From NCBI GenBank assembly GCA_036898135.1, contig CM072511.1, positions 23,237,631-23,301,630 of the forward strand: 64,000 bases of DNA, read 5' to 3'. This document shows positions 1-11,580 of this stretch, piece after piece. This DNA comes from Oncomelania hupensis. Lineage: Eukaryota; Mollusca; Gastropoda; Littorinimorpha; Pomatiopsidae. Every line of letters starts with the position of its first letter. Position 1 is the stretch's first letter. The notes under the pieces were generated by a model that searched no databases, was not told the DNA's origin, and saw only the letters and a list, made by a program, of their open reading frames with translations. The position numbers and the translations under genes are program-made.

Positions 1-74
1 AGGACACGCGACTAGTATTGACCTTGTAACCCAAAAATGAGTGCTTCTTAGTATAAACTGTAGTTCACTTTCCA

Positions 75-470
75 TATAATAATAAGAATAATAATACAGG
101 ATGCTATGTACGCGCCTTTCCCCAAGGCTCAAAGCGCGGCGATCTATACCAACATACACGCTCACCTGTCTCATTTACCCTCACACACACCAAATACACA
201 TACACCACTCAAACAGGTGGTGTAAAGGCAGGGAGATCGCTATTAGAAGACGGAAGAAAATCGAATTTTTATTTTTGAAATTTTTATATTGACTGCATCC
301 TGTACCATTATTGAAGGGAGGGAGGAAACCGGAGTGCCCGGAGAAAACCCTCGGTGACCTCAATAGTCTCGTACCTAAATCACATACGTTCGCCCCTTGC
401 GGGAATCGAACCCGCGACCTTCGGCATAGGAAACCGGCGACTTATCCACTGTTACACTCGAATCGATGTT
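75..470 (-). mobile_element. tRNA-derived SINE (family C), copy 1
   Basis: Read on the minus strand, this begins with a tRNA-like head whose B box is GGTTCGATTCC inside a perfect T-stem (GCGGG/CCCGC). It continues through a body with the motif TTTTCTCCGGGCACTCCGG and ends in an ATT-rich tail at about 75-97. A second copy of the same unit, in the same orientation, lies at 39671-40085, which supports both boundaries. Pol III transcription and LINE-driven retroposition follow from the family type and are not seen directly. It contains no protein gene. Confidence 0.75.
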
Positions 471-3019
471 GGTGTTTTTCTATCAGTATTTGATTCAGCC
501 CCAATGCTGAAGTACTGATGAGTGTAGCTCAGATTCGTTTATCCATGCAGCCTGCTCACTCAGCAACAAGTCAAAGTCTTCGTATGAAGTTTTCCACTTT
601 TATTCAGCACACATCAACAACTGCATACAATCACCTTTTCACTCTCAACTTTTACTTTCCAACTCACTATCAACAGCTGTCTCTCTTTTCCCGAACAATT
701 TAGAACACGGTAGATGACGCACTACCACCAATCAAAATAAAGATCGTCATCACTGACTTACGTCATATATCTCTCTACACATACCGGGAACGTTCTCAAA
801 TTTCTACAAGTTTCTATCGACAGTAAACACGCAGATCTAGAGAATTCTCCAATAATATCGACCAACCAAAATTATCAACGTTATACAAAGCTTCCTCTAA
901 CCACAACGCAAACTCAAATCAAAGGTAAATAAACTCCATCATTGAATACTTTGCAAATCGAAACGACCAGATCTATCGTGCGCGCTTCAGACACACTATC
1001 GTTCGCGTTTCAACGTAACATCCACTGCGCCACGAGGCCACCCCAATATCAGCGACATATTGAAACGTCTGTAAAAATCTGTTTGCGTAAGCACACAGAC
1101 CTAAAATAACAGATTTGTGGTGTAAAATGGTGACACGAGGACCTTGGAACTAGACTATAGAAGGTGTTAGTAGAAAAGGGAGCTTACCATTGCCGCAGCG
1201 TCAGTACCGATCGTCAAAAGAATGGCAATCGTGGGTCATTGAAATGTTTGACTGTAGATCGTCTCCCTGTAGATCACGAGACGTAGACACATTGGAAGCC
1301 CTGTGATAGGCTTTTGGGGTCTTAGGTAGGTAGGAGGCTACAGGGAGTTTCATTGATGGTAAAGAACAACAATAGGGGCGGTCGATGTAATTGATGTACT
1401 CCCGTATTTTAGCAAGGAAGCGTGTGTTGACTCTAGTATAGCGTGTTTGCAACTGAGTAGTTGGGCAGTTTGAAATCGCGAGGCTCGCATTCTTTAAAAA
1501 CTAGCTAGATAAATACAATGAAGGAGGAGAGGAAGAGAGACGTGAAGCTAATGCAATTTCTGGACTAGGAATAAATATGGCTATAATTTTGGCAACTTTA
1601 TTAAATAAAAAAATTAAAGAAGTTTTTCACGTCTTTGTAATTCTTGAATCAGTCAGGTAATTTGTATTGCAAACTAAAATAGAATCTAGTGGACTCAAAG
1701 CTTTCTCTAATATTAAACGGTATTTCATGCTGATGGTGGAGGTAAGTCGCGACTGTGTCAACGGGGGGAGGGAGGGAGGAGGTGAGGGGGAGGTTGCTAT
1801 AATATATATATATGTCTCTTAATTGTTCAGACCCTGTAGTAAGTAGTCTTTATCCACAGTGTACCAGTACCACAGAAGAGCGTGCCAGACTTGTGCCAGG
1901 AGAACGCTACGGTCCACAGAACACTGAGACTATGTCTGTCCCCTGAGGAGTCTTCTAGAAGCTTCCGTAACGGTCGGGAAACTCTTCCCCGGGGACCGTC
2001 TTTCCCATGATAATGGCGTCTGACGAACTGGGTTTGAGGACAGAGCGGTATGGACGCTGTCTCGACCAATGGTTCATGGCATTGTTGTTTAGGCGTCATG
2101 AGAGACTAATAGTGAAAGGCTTAATTTTTTTTTCAAACGCTTTACTGTGGCTGTTTCAGACCGGTAGAGTGATTGAATTTTCGTTCGTTTAGATCCAGAC
2201 AGATATGGATGATTCTGAGGTGCGGTGGTGGAATACACTGTATCTGTCCCTCTTTGAAAAAAAAGAAAAAAAAAGATGTTCTTTCATTCAGTTACAGTGT
2301 TTGTCTGCTACCTAACGGGAGCAGGTCTGTGTTCTCACAGGTCTGTTTTCCCTCACGTCTATGTTACCCAAGACCTTTGTTTATCAGAATTTATCGGTTC
2401 TATGTTCCCGAAGGTCTATTTTTTTTCCAGGTTAATCGTTTCCGCACATAATTATGTTCGTGATCAGAAACTAATGGTGTCTAATATAGAAATACGTCGC
2501 ATTTATTCTGACACACACAGAAACGTACGCACACACGCATACACAATAAACGATGTCGTATGAAAGGGTGGGGGAACGAATACCTCGGGACTGGGGTGAA
2601 TGTAGACCTGGAGGGACATAGACCTAGTTTGGGGGAATACAGTTCTGGGAGACTCCGGGCTTGGTTTCTCTCAACCTAACGATAGCTATCAGCACAGCTT
2701 CAGCTATCACTGTTCTTGAGTGAAAAATCCGAGAACAGTTAGTTACGCGATGGGGAGGGGAGAGGAGAGGGAGAGAATGGGCATGGGGGACCCATCACCA
2801 CCTCCAAACAAAACAAAGCAAAACCACACGACAGTCTTCGGGGTGGCTCTTTGTCTGTAGCTGTCGTCGTTGTATAGTTATGTTGCCATCTGAGACCCGT
2901 CTCGTTGACTTGTTTACTGTCACACTTGACTCTTTTACAGTAAACACTATCGCAAGGCAAGTCACTTATCTCGCTTTCACCCTTCTAGACAGACTATTTG
3001 AAGAGAGATAACGATCATG

Positions 3020-3021
<2 letters not shown>
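471..3021. other. No recognisable gene; AT-rich unique-looking sequence
   Basis: I see no protein I recognise and no open frame longer than about 95 codons with convincing composition. Short G-rich runs occur near 1761-1795 and an AT run near 1800-1813. Degenerate tandem motifs lie at about 2300-2450 and 2575-2660. Confidence 0.5.
2575..2660 (+). repeat. Degenerate about 24-bp tandem motif
   Basis: Loosely repeated copies of a motif close to GGGAACATAGACCTAGTTTG. The same motif recurs as reverse complement around 2300-2450 and again at 36580-36690, so this is a dispersed, decayed minisatellite. Unit boundaries are uncertain. Confidence 0.4.

Positions 3022-3086
<65 letters not shown>
3022..3086. 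repeat. (AG)n microsatellite
   Basis: Uninterrupted AG dinucleotides over about 65 bp. Open frames across it are artefacts. Confidence 0.97.
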
Positions 3087-3088
<2 letters not shown>

Positions 3089-3205
3089 GCTTGGACTGTT
3101 CCACTCTGTAGCTATCAACGTTATTTAAAACGCCATTGTAGAGTGTGTAAGGTAGTAGTATCTGAGGTCTATGTTTGACAAAAAAAAAACATGTCAAACC
3201 TATTC

Positions 3206-3334
<129 letters not shown>

Positions 3335-3790
3335 CTTATTCTTTCTTACTGCTGCAATCTGATCACCATGACGTGTTTAGCATCAACTGTGCGCTTTATT
3401 GTTGTTTCATGGATGGATTACGGCTATCTTTAGTTTTGAAGTAGTCTGTGTCTTGGACGACATCAACATCAATTGAGTAGATAAACAGTAATTAAGCGAG
3501 TGAGGAGCTAGCGTCCATTGAGAGAACAATTCTGAATTTATGTACAATGTATATATAACATGTACAGGACTGTTCACGACCTTTCCAGTGATTTCTACTT
3601 TCTGGACTAAACATGAAACGTTAAGAAGAAAGATATTTTAAGGACAGCCAAAGTCAGATGAAACTCTGGAAGGATTTTTTTTAAAGTGTGATGACTGCCT
3701 TCAACTAAAAGCCTTCACAGTTATTTGGTGTTGTTGAAAGTGATAGCTAGACCTATTAACTTTCATTAAAATTGTAAACTATACCTGTTG

Positions 3791-3814
3791 TTATTAATTA
3801 ATTAATTAATTAAT

Positions 3815-3861
<47 letters not shown>

Positions 3862-3862
3862 T
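3791..3862. repeat. (AATT)n to (ATTT)n microsatellite
   Basis: A run of ATTA/AATT repeats passes directly into ATTT repeats. The DNA from 3332 to 3790 before it shows no gene. Confidence 0.9.
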
Positions 3863-3925
3863 ATTATTTAACGGCCATTTACATCTGTGTGATTAGACAA
3901 TAGAAATATTAGTAACTATTCAACG

Positions 3926-4510
3926 TTTACATTACATAATTGTTGCTTTAGGTCCAGCGGAATCTTCCGAGCCAAATCAGGACCGGACAACCCCCAATCC
4001 GCATAAAAGATCTGCTGAAACAACCCTAGTGGGAAAACTGAATGCCCTCCACCAGCCAGTCACTTTACAATAAAGACATCCCACGCAGGGGACGGCTGAG
4101 GCTTCACCCCAACTTATCGAACCCCCGTTTACAAAAACAAAATAGAATACAAACATCATTGTAAATTATCAACAAAACACATACATATAAAATGCCTACA
4201 TTGCTAAATAATAACATCATAGGAAGCCCTAGTGACCACCTGGCAGAAAGCGTCCAATATTCCCAAGCTGATCCAACAGACCTCATACACAAACAAGGAG
4301 TCTTGTCCCGGAAGAGTTTTCAAGAAAAAAGGTAGGAGACTGGTCTAGCGAAGAATATATACGATAGTATAGCAGATTGATAGAACAGAGCAGGAATGAG
4401 AAAGAGCAAATGAGAAAGACAGCGACAGTGGGAATTTAAAGCACTAAATTTCCAGAAAGTGGGGATACTATTTATACTGAAACCCCCGGGACCCCAACGG
4501 GGGATATTCA
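3926..4510 (-). mobile_element. Dispersed retroposon-like repeat D, copy 1
   Basis: On the minus strand the unit runs from a motif GTTTCAGTATAAATAG at its 5' side to GGACCTAAAGCAACAATTAT at its 3' side, where short ATTACAT-like repeats follow as in a retroposon tail. Matching copies lie on the plus strand at 41030-43230 (split by a solo LTR) and 44608-45195, and a 3' fragment lies at 15101-15160. I find no tRNA head or coding frame, so the class is undetermined. An old LTR begins about 10 bp beyond its 5' end. Confidence 0.65.
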
Positions 4511-4520
4511 ACGTTTAAGA

Positions 4521-5534
4521 TGTGACGGTGTGTCTATTGTGGCTGGGCTCTGCACAATGGAATGCTATTACCCATTCGTCTTTCGTCTGCGGAGATCGGC
4601 TAGTGTAATCACCCTATGACTTATCTTAATACATTTATATGTTTAGCTCGGTCTGTGTGCGGATAGGGTTATAGAGATAGGGAGAAAATGGTAAAAGATG
4701 CACTGGCACACTAGCTTTTGCACGGCTATGCAACATAGGTAGTCCAGCCACTTGTTAACAGTAAATATCACACATTTATTTCCTCTACTCTATACATAAT
4801 TCTCTAAACACTCTATTAACTTAAATGTCCAAATTCTCTTCGAATAGTTCGTTCCTTTATGGGTCTAAGCTGCTACTGTTCTTGACATTTGCTACTGTCT
4901 CATCATTGGGCTATTTGTTCTGGTTGGCCTAATGTTTGTTTTCAGGAGAGTGGACTACCGCACAGCCCTTCTAGATCAGTGTTAGTGCGTTTCTTCTTGC
5001 ACTTAGCTGATTGAGGTGTGGTGATGGAGTCTCCTCCTTGGTTGTTGACTATTGGGCTATCGGAGCTCAGTGCTCGATGTTCCCCTGGAGGCCGAATGTC
5101 AGGGTTGGCTCTTAGTGGTCTATTTCCTGCTTCGGACCAACAAGCCTGCTCGTCCTCTTGACAATGTCAGGATGTAGCTATACTGCGATGAATGAATTTC
5201 ACCCGTCACCTGCTTAGTCTTCCGCTAGAGGGATCTTTCAGCGAGTGTCCTTCTCGGTTAAAATTTAGACAGAGGATGACTACCTAACCCTGTGGTCAGC
5301 CAAAATCCCGCAAAAATCTCGTGAGACCTGAGCGCCTCTTAGCGGGGGGGTGTGGCTATACGTCAGCGGGATGAGGTCACTGCCTACCCTAGCGAGAGTT
5401 AGCTTACACATGCTTAGCACAGTCCTGACTTCTGTCGTCTGCTAGGCAGCGACTTGAGTTTACAAAGGCTACAGCAGATTGAACTATTTCAGTCGAGAAG
5501 CATTAGTCCAGGGTCTAACTAGCCTATTGCGACA
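4521..5534 (-). mobile_element. Old, diverged solo LTR related to element 2
   Basis: The sequence matches the minus-oriented solo LTR at 41664-43171 in order: GGCTCTGCACAATGGAAT, then CACCCTATGA, AAAATGGTAAAAGAT, TAGTCCAGCCACTTG and ACATTTATTTC. It ends in a segment like AACTAGCC...GACA. At 1014 bp it is shorter than the 1.5-kb LTRs. The ends look like TGTGAC...GCGACA. The 5-bp flanks (TAAGA, GTGGC) do not match, so no target duplication is preserved. No internal region or coding sequence is adjacent. Confidence 0.6.
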
Positions 5535-5535
5535 G

Positions 5536-5625
5536 TGGCCGACAGTGGCCGAGTGGTCTAAGGCGGGATAACTTGCCTTGACCACAGGCTAGAAAAAAAT
5601 CATGCCTGACAGGTGTGGGATCTAT
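5536..5625 (+). other. tRNA-like (Leu/Ser-type A box) degenerate sequence
   Basis: The motif TGGCCGAGTGGTCTAAGGC matches the D-arm/A box of class II tRNAs (Leu or Ser). About 60 bp on, GTGTGGGATCTATCC is a weak B box. No cloverleaf can be drawn, so this is a tRNA pseudogene or a SINE head. It lies directly beside the tail of an RTE-like LINE fragment. A 10-bp tandem duplication (CGACAGTGGC) sits at 5530-5549. Confidence 0.45.
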
Positions 5626-5639
5626 CCAGCATATGGGCG

Positions 5640-6335
5640 TTATCCTATCCTATCCTATACCGTAACTCGGAGATCGTAAGGGCACCACAGATGTTCGTTT
5701 AACCAGCGTACTCCATCTTTCCCTGTCCTCAGCAAGCCTGATTGTTTCGCTCAGTGTCAAACCAGTCCATTCTCAAATGTTGTCCTCCCACCTCTTTTTT
5801 GGTCTCCCTCTTCTTCTACCTCCTTGCACTGTGCCTTGTAGGATGGCCTTTGCAAGACCTGATGATCTGGTGACGTGGTCATACCATCGGAGTTTCCGTT
5901 TTTTCACCACTGTGAGCAGGTCATCGTGTTGTCCAATGGCTTGTGTGATGGTCTGTCGGACTTCGTCGTTGGTGATTTGCTGGGTATAGGAAATGCCCAG
6001 AAGTCTTCTGTAGCACCTCATCTCCGTGCTTTGTGTTCTTCGCTGGAGATCTGCTGTGAGGGTCCATGTTTCTCAAGCATATAGAAAGATGGAGATGACA
6101 AGGGAGCGCAGCAGCCTTACCTTGGAATGTAGACTGATGGTCCTGTCTTTCCAAATTGGCTTCAACCTCGCCAGGGCAGCAGTTGTTTGTGCGATCCTGG
6201 AGAGGACTTCCTGTCGGAACCCATTGTCTGATACAATGGCTCCTAAATATTTGAAGCTATGCACTGTGTTGAGGGATTGGCCTTGGAATTTGATGTCCGT
6301 GTTGATGCCATTGGTGTTGTGGGTCCTCATTTTGG
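5640..6335 (-). pseudogene. 5'-truncated RTE-like LINE 3' end, copy A
   Basis: The minus strand encodes the C-terminal part of an endonuclease/reverse-transcriptase polyprotein: the region after the RT palm (FKYLGAIVSDNG at about 6240), then RCYRRLLGISYTQ, RKLRWYDHVTRSSGLAK and GRRRGRPKKRWEDNI. The frame is broken: one open part spans 6330-6073 and another 6021-5773, and a stop replaces the codon after WEDNI. The element ends in a (GGATA)n tail at 5640-5666. Four other copies in the window end the same way (7417, 10128, 16386, 63540). It is non-functional. Clade assignment as RTE-like is from the motif style only. Confidence 0.85.
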
Positions 6336-6380
6336 TATTTATTTATGGGCGTTAAGTTTCTACGAATATTATTTACTTTT

Positions 6381-6440
6381 CACTCGGGCAACATCTCGGC
6401 GGTTTTCTCCGGGAACTCAGGTTTGCTCCCCCACCAAAAT
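6381..6440 (+). mobile_element. Fragment carrying the SINE C core motif
   Basis: The stretch GGTTTTCTCCGGGAACTC followed by GGTTTGCTCCCCC matches the core of SINE C (seen on its minus strand at about 310-360 and 39920-39990). No tRNA head is nearby, so this is at most a body fragment. Confidence 0.4.
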
Positions 6441-7144
6441 TTAAAAAACACAACTAATATTAGGTAGGTTGGGATTGGGAGCGCCACGCCTTCACTGGGC
6501 TCAGAATTTCCTGATAAAAGGGAAAATAAAATGTCAAAAATCCCAAAAAAATTTAAACGCGAAGGTCATACTGAATTTAAGAATATCCATGATGATCTGT
6601 GGGCCTGTTTGAAAATTACTCCATAGACATGCTGATTTAGGGATACCTGAAAAAAAAAACGTTTTCGATGTTTGTTTACAGTCGATCTTGACTATCGAAT
6701 GGCTGTCTGGCTGGAATAGGATGAATAAAGAGTCCAGTGACGATGAAAGATAATTGCACCGAACGGCTTCAAGTCCCCGTATGTCTACACTTGGTGCTTT
6801 AGCAGAGAGATGTTCGCTGTGCAGGCGATGGATTTGTAACAATATCATTATCCTTGCTGGTCTTGTCGAATCCGTTGTGCGTTGCAGTATTGCAGTACAG
6901 CTCACACCGCCGTTAACAACATTTGTTTACAAACGTTCGTAAAACAGCACCTCTCACACTCAAAAGTATTACACCACACACACACACACTCACGCGCTCA
7001 ATAGGCACACTTTTGCTAATCGCTAATAAATAATTAATCTCGCCATGAAACATCCCTGGAGTCGTCCAGTGCATACAGCGAAGGGAGCAACGAGATATCG
7101 TGTCGCTATGGAACGTAGCTTTTGAAAAGGACCCAGTTCGGAGG
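6441..7144. other. No recognisable gene
   Basis: Mixed-composition DNA with a short CA run near 6976-6990. I recognise no coding, RNA or mobile signature. Confidence 0.45.
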
Positions 7145-7415
7145 CTTTGTTTACATTTGGCCAAAACGGGTTTGCCCTAAAATTCACATTGTTATTACAT
7201 TAACGATAAAGTGGGCTTTGCTTTGCTCAACCCAACCGCTAAAGTTTGAATGCTCCATTTCGGTTCTGGCCGGGAGTGATTTCCCCTGTTGAACGGTTCA
7301 CCAGTACCATAGCCGTGTGACCTTTGACACTACTTCTGAGCGAACCACAGGGTTTCAACAGTTCGTTTTTGGTGCTTGGCGGGTGTAGAGTAAAGTCTAT
7401 TGTATCAACCTAAAA
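7145..7415 (-). repeat. Dispersed repeat E, copy 1
   Basis: The reverse complement matches 20500-20790 and 37290-38130: TTTTGGCCAAA near one end, one AAAGCCCACTTTATCGTTAA segment, AGCGGTTGG, GGTCACACGG and a terminal TTTTAGGTTGATA. This copy has a single unit of the segment that is expanded about 19-fold at 37447-38083. No coding frame is apparent and the class is unknown. Confidence 0.65.
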
Positions 7416-7416
7416 T

Positions 7417-7505
7417 GAAAGATGGAGTATGTTGGTTAAACGATCATCTGTGGTGCCCCAACGATGTCAGAGTTACGGGATAGGATAGGATAGGATAGGA
7501 TAGGA
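7417..7505 (+). mobile_element. RTE-like LINE extreme 3' end with GGATA tail, copy E
   Basis: About 60 bp match the reverse complement of the 3' ends at 5650, 10140, 16420 and 63560 (GGAGTA..GTTGGTTAAACGATCATCTG), followed by five GGATA units. It is a severely 5'-truncated insertion, the only plus-strand member. It abuts repeat E with almost no gap. Confidence 0.8.
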
Positions 7506-8289
7506 AAATGAAACACCTTACCGAGCAACTTAAAAAAAAATTGGGTTCTGCCTCTTACTGGATTTGGCAGATGCTTTTAGCTCAAGAGTGGTGGCAAGCA
7601 ATTTATTGCTATTGATAGGCACACAAAGTACGGAATTTACTTATTAAAAACAACAACTATCCTTTCTAAAGTTTTAGTTGTTATTGTGAGCCTTATTTTC
7701 TCAGTTGGGCAACATTCACTGTGAAGGTTAAAAGGCTCTGGCGAGAGGGCGAGGTCAAAGTGTGTTCCTTTGAAGGACCCAAGCCTCTCTGCTTGCAGAC
7801 AAGTCGTCTAGGTGCAGTGCTTGCTGCAAGCTTATCCGCCCCGTGGGAAGGACAAGTACGATAGTGTCGCATGTCACGCCTTGGGTGTTGGCTGTATCAT
7901 TGGGAATTAGTTCACATGCCAGCTCTTTCCATTGATTAATCTGATCTGCTTGCCCGTCTGCGCAGTCTACTGGTTCTTACACGTCATGTGTGTCGCGTAT
8001 TTGCACTATGATATTGTGATTTAAAGGGCGTACTCTGAGGTCCAGATCAAAGGTAAAAACAAATGTCTAATTCACGCTTAGAGATGACGATTTGCTTATA
8101 TAGTCATACTTTCTTTTTAAGTCTACTATCTCGTGTCCGACAGTCCACAAGGTTTTATGTTGTAAGCACTTGGTGACTTGCTGCACTTAGAATATATTTT
8201 ATACTAGTGGTTTTTGTACCATGGCAAGCCAGGGTACACAGGTTGCTGTTTAAAATGTAGACAGAGAGACAACTGTTGTCTGCGAGTTT
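7506..8289. other. No recognisable gene
   Basis: No identifiable coding or repeat structure. Confidence 0.4.
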
Positions 8290-8635
8290 CATTTGGACGA
8301 TGATACCTCCCCATATCCCCCTTGATACCTCACCATACCCCCCCCCCTCTGATATCTCCCCGTCCCCCCCATGATGCCTCATCATACCCCCTTGATACCT
8401 CCCCGAACCCACTTGATACCTCCCCATAACCCCTTGATACCTTTCGTACCCCCCTTGTAACCTACCTGTACCCTCCTTGATACTTCCCCGTTGATCGTTT
8501 CGCAGGTATGGATGAAAGGAATCGACCATCACCATACCCCCTTATCTATACCCGTATCCCCGTTATGCCTACCCATGCCCCTTTAAACCTACCCGTAGCC
8601 CCCTTTTACCTACACGTACCACCTCATCCCGATCC
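8290..8635 (+). repeat. C-rich 18-22-bp minisatellite
   Basis: Irregular copies of CCTTGATACCTCCCCATACC with C-runs of 4-10. The minus strand reads as repeated GGGG blocks and could form G-quadruplexes. The open frame on that strand is a repeat artefact with RYQG-like periodicity. Confidence 0.75.
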
Positions 8636-8638
8636 TTG

Positions 8639-8713
<75 letters not shown>

Positions 8714-8819
8714 TTGAATAATACAAATAGAAATCATAAAAAACGCCAAGGTTTTAAAAATAAAATTTGATATAAGATATTATAATTATAATAATAATTA
8801 TTATTATTATTAGTTTATA

Positions 8820-8900
<81 letters not shown>

Positions 8901-8924
8901 GTACCACCCCATCCCGATCCTTGG

Positions 8925-9004
<80 letters not shown>

Positions 9005-9082
9005 TTGAATATAGAATAATACAAATTAATAGAAATCATAAACACCAAGGTTTTAAAAGAAAAATTGATATATAATATTATA

Positions 9083-9147
<65 letters not shown>
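8611..9147 (+). repeat. (AAT)n arrays inside a tandem segmental duplication
   Basis: Four AAT arrays (about 8638-8713, 8818-8899, 8930-9002, 9082-9147) sit in a duplicated block of about 265 bp. Each block starts with ACGTACCACC(T/C)CATCCCGATC. Each also contains GAAATCATAAA and CAAGGTTTTAAAA between its two arrays. The two blocks differ by small changes. Confidence 0.85.
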
Positions 9148-9148
<1 letters not shown>

Positions 9149-9218
9149 GGTAAAAAGCCTAAATTAAAAAGAAAAATATCCATATTGTAGTGGGAAAAAA
9201 AAAACATAAAAAAAATAT

Positions 9219-9297
9219 GGCCCGCGACGGATTCGAACTTGGGTCGCCCTAAATGTTAGGCGAAGGTGTTACCAACTGAGCTATCAATGCTTGGTAC
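9219..9297 (-). other. tRNA-like sequence (Val-AAC-like anticodon arm)
   Basis: The minus strand carries an A box (TAGCTCAGTTGG), an anticodon region TTCGCCTAACA as in eukaryotic tRNA-Val(AAC), and a B box (GTTCGAATCC). The D, T and acceptor stems do not pair properly (for example CCCAA against TCCGT), so it is unlikely to be a functional tRNA. A tRNA pseudogene or SINE head is the best reading. T-runs follow on the minus strand. Confidence 0.6.
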
Positions 9298-9915
9298 AAA
9301 AGCAATAAATTTTTTGGTCTATATGGGAAAACATGCTGAAACCTCAATTTGATTTTTAATGGAAGCGCGCGGAATGAGGCTATTGCAGTTTGTGGACATT
9401 TTGTTTATTTATTTATCTCAGAAACGGTTAAACGTTCGGTAAGGAAATGTCGGCTATAACGATTTCGCTGGTTTTGAGCACACAACAGGCCGATTCCCAG
9501 CGGCCAGCATCTGCCCAGATCAGCGTCCATACCGGACAAACTTTATAGTAGTGGCGAAGAAGGACTTCCGGCTAAGCAATTTATATATATAGATCATATG
9601 ATACAGGTGCAACAAACATAGAGCTATATGGGAGCGACTTACAGATCCAGTTACAATAATAGCAGTCTTCCTGTGGCTGTTTCAGTGCGACTTGGAACTC
9701 GTCCTGTTGTTGACGCGTTTTAGGTGTAATGACTAAATAGCATTGAATAGTATCGGATAGTGACGCCGGAATATGACTGATTTTATTTTTTTAACTGCAT
9801 ACACATTTATTTCAGAGCTTTCACCTCAATAAGCTGGTATTATGAACTCTTCTGTGATCATGCTATCGAATAGTGTAAAAGTTTGAACACCTGACCTCAA
9901 ACTCACGTTTAAAGT
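9298..9915. other. No recognisable gene
   Basis: No coding or RNA signature seen. Confidence 0.4.
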
Positions 9916-9917
9916 GG

Positions 9918-10065
9918 GATCCGGACGATTCACTCCCTTGAACTGTTCGCCTCTGGACCGTTCGCCCCGGACCATACACCCCTGGACTATTCACCTTTTA
10001 GAACGATTCGCTCGCGGACAATTTGCCCCAGAGCATTTTGCCCCCGCCTATTTCGCGTACCGATT
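9918..10065 (+). repeat. Degenerate 14-15-bp repeat, TTCGCCCC(N)GGAC type
   Basis: About nine imperfect copies of a unit near GTTCGCCCCTGGACC. In the plus frame they read as a five-residue period (for example RFARGQFAPEHFAPAYFA). The copies have diverged strongly. Confidence 0.65.
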
Positions 10066-10127
10066 TATTAAAAATGCTTTAAAACAGAGAGAACGCCAGC
10101 AAACTCGCTGACTTTGTGAGCACAACT

Positions 10128-10770
10128 TCCTATCCTATCCCTATCCTATCCCGTAACTCGGAGGTCGTAGGGGCACCACAGATGATCATTTAACCAGCGC
10201 ACTCCATCTTTCCATGTCCTCAGCAACCCTGATGGTTTCGCTTAGTCCATTCTCGAATGTTGTCCTCCCACCTCTTTTTCGGTCTCCCTCTTCTTCTACC
10301 TCCTTGCACTGTGCCTTGCAGGATGGTCTTTGCAAGACCTGATGATCTGGTGACGTGGCCATACCATCGGAGTTTCCGTTTTTTCACCACTGTGAGCAGG
10401 TCATCGTGTTGTCCAATGGCTTGTGTGATGGTCTGTCGGACTTCGTCGTTGGTGATGTGCTGGGTATAGGAAATGCCCAGAAGTCTTCTGTAGCACCTCA
10501 TCTCCATGCTTTGTATTCTTCGTTGTAGATCTGCTGTGAGGGTTCATGTTTCGCAAGAGTATAGGAAGATGGAGATGACAAGGGAGCGCAGCAGCCTTAC
10601 CTTGGATTGTAGACTGATGGTCTTGTCTTTCCAAATGGGCTTCAACCTTGACAGGGCAGCAGTTGTTTGTGCGATCCTGTAGAGGACTTCATGTCGGGAA
10701 CCGTTGTCTGATACAATGGCTCCTAAATATTTGAAGCTATGCACTGTGTTGAGGGATTGGCTTTGGACTT
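10128..10770 (-). pseudogene. 5'-truncated RTE-like LINE 3' end, copy B
   Basis: Same C-terminal region as copy A: FKYLGAIVSDNG, then KVRLLRSLVISIFLYSCET followed by a stop where tryptophan is expected, then RCYRRLLGISYTQHITNDE and GRRRGRPKKRWEDNI. It is collinear down to a short GGATA tail at 10128-10160. At its 5' (right) end it meets an (ATC)n array without a gap. It is non-functional. Confidence 0.85.
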
Positions 10771-10891
<121 letters not shown>

Positions 10892-11155
10892 AACATTCAT
10901 CACCAAACGTACACATTGTCAATGCTGATGGATGTCAAGTATGGTGTGCTTTTGTGCTGCTGAGAGAGAGGGAGAAAGAAAGAGAGAGAAGGGGAGATTA
11001 AGGGAGAATAAATCCCCTGTAATAAGGACCCCGGGGGTACGATCTTGTTTCCTGTAATGACTACAGACACGAGTTGTCGTTTTTGCCTGAAACCGCCAGT
11101 CAGAGCAGTCGGGGCATGACCAATACGCGAGAAAAAAGCTGACAAGTCGGATAAT

Positions 11156-11172
11156 ATAATAATGATAATAAT

Positions 11173-11248
<76 letters not shown>

Positions 11249-11275
11249 TCATCAACAACAACAATAACAACAACA
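11156..11275. repeat. (AAT)n then (CAA)n-like microsatellite
   Basis: AAT units to about 11247, followed by a short CAA-type run. Confidence 0.9.
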
Positions 11276-11384
11276 GTGTCAATGTTATAATCTTTTTTTT
11301 TCTATTGTTATGTAACTGACAACTGCTCCAACGACACTATTATTGTGATCAATTAATATTTAACATTTTTAACATTAACAGAAA

Positions 11385-11539
11385 AGGCTGTGTGTGTGTG
11401 TATTTGTTTTGTCGCGTGGTTTGTGTATGCGCGTGCGTGCATATGTCTCGCGTGCGTTTCATCTGCGTATTTCTGTGAGCGTCTCTGTGTTCAGTTCTGT
11501 TCTGTTGTGCTGTGTGTGTGTGTGTGTGTGTGGGGGAGT

Positions 11540-11580
<41 letters not shown>
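11385..11580. repeat. GT-rich microsatellite region
   Basis: Short GT runs near 11391 and purer arrays at 11510-11531 and 11541-11580. The apparent cysteine/valine proteins are artefacts. Confidence 0.9.

Noticed and set aside
4521..5534. Target duplication for the old solo LTR
   Set aside because: Flanks TAAGA and GTGGC do not match, so one edge is probably altered.
8815..9207. 130-codon minus frame of Leu/Ile/Tyr runs
   Set aside because: Translation of AAT arrays, with no ordinary coding composition.
9219..9297. Functional tRNA-Val gene
   Set aside because: A and B boxes and the CTAAC anticodon region are present, but D, T and acceptor stems do not pair.
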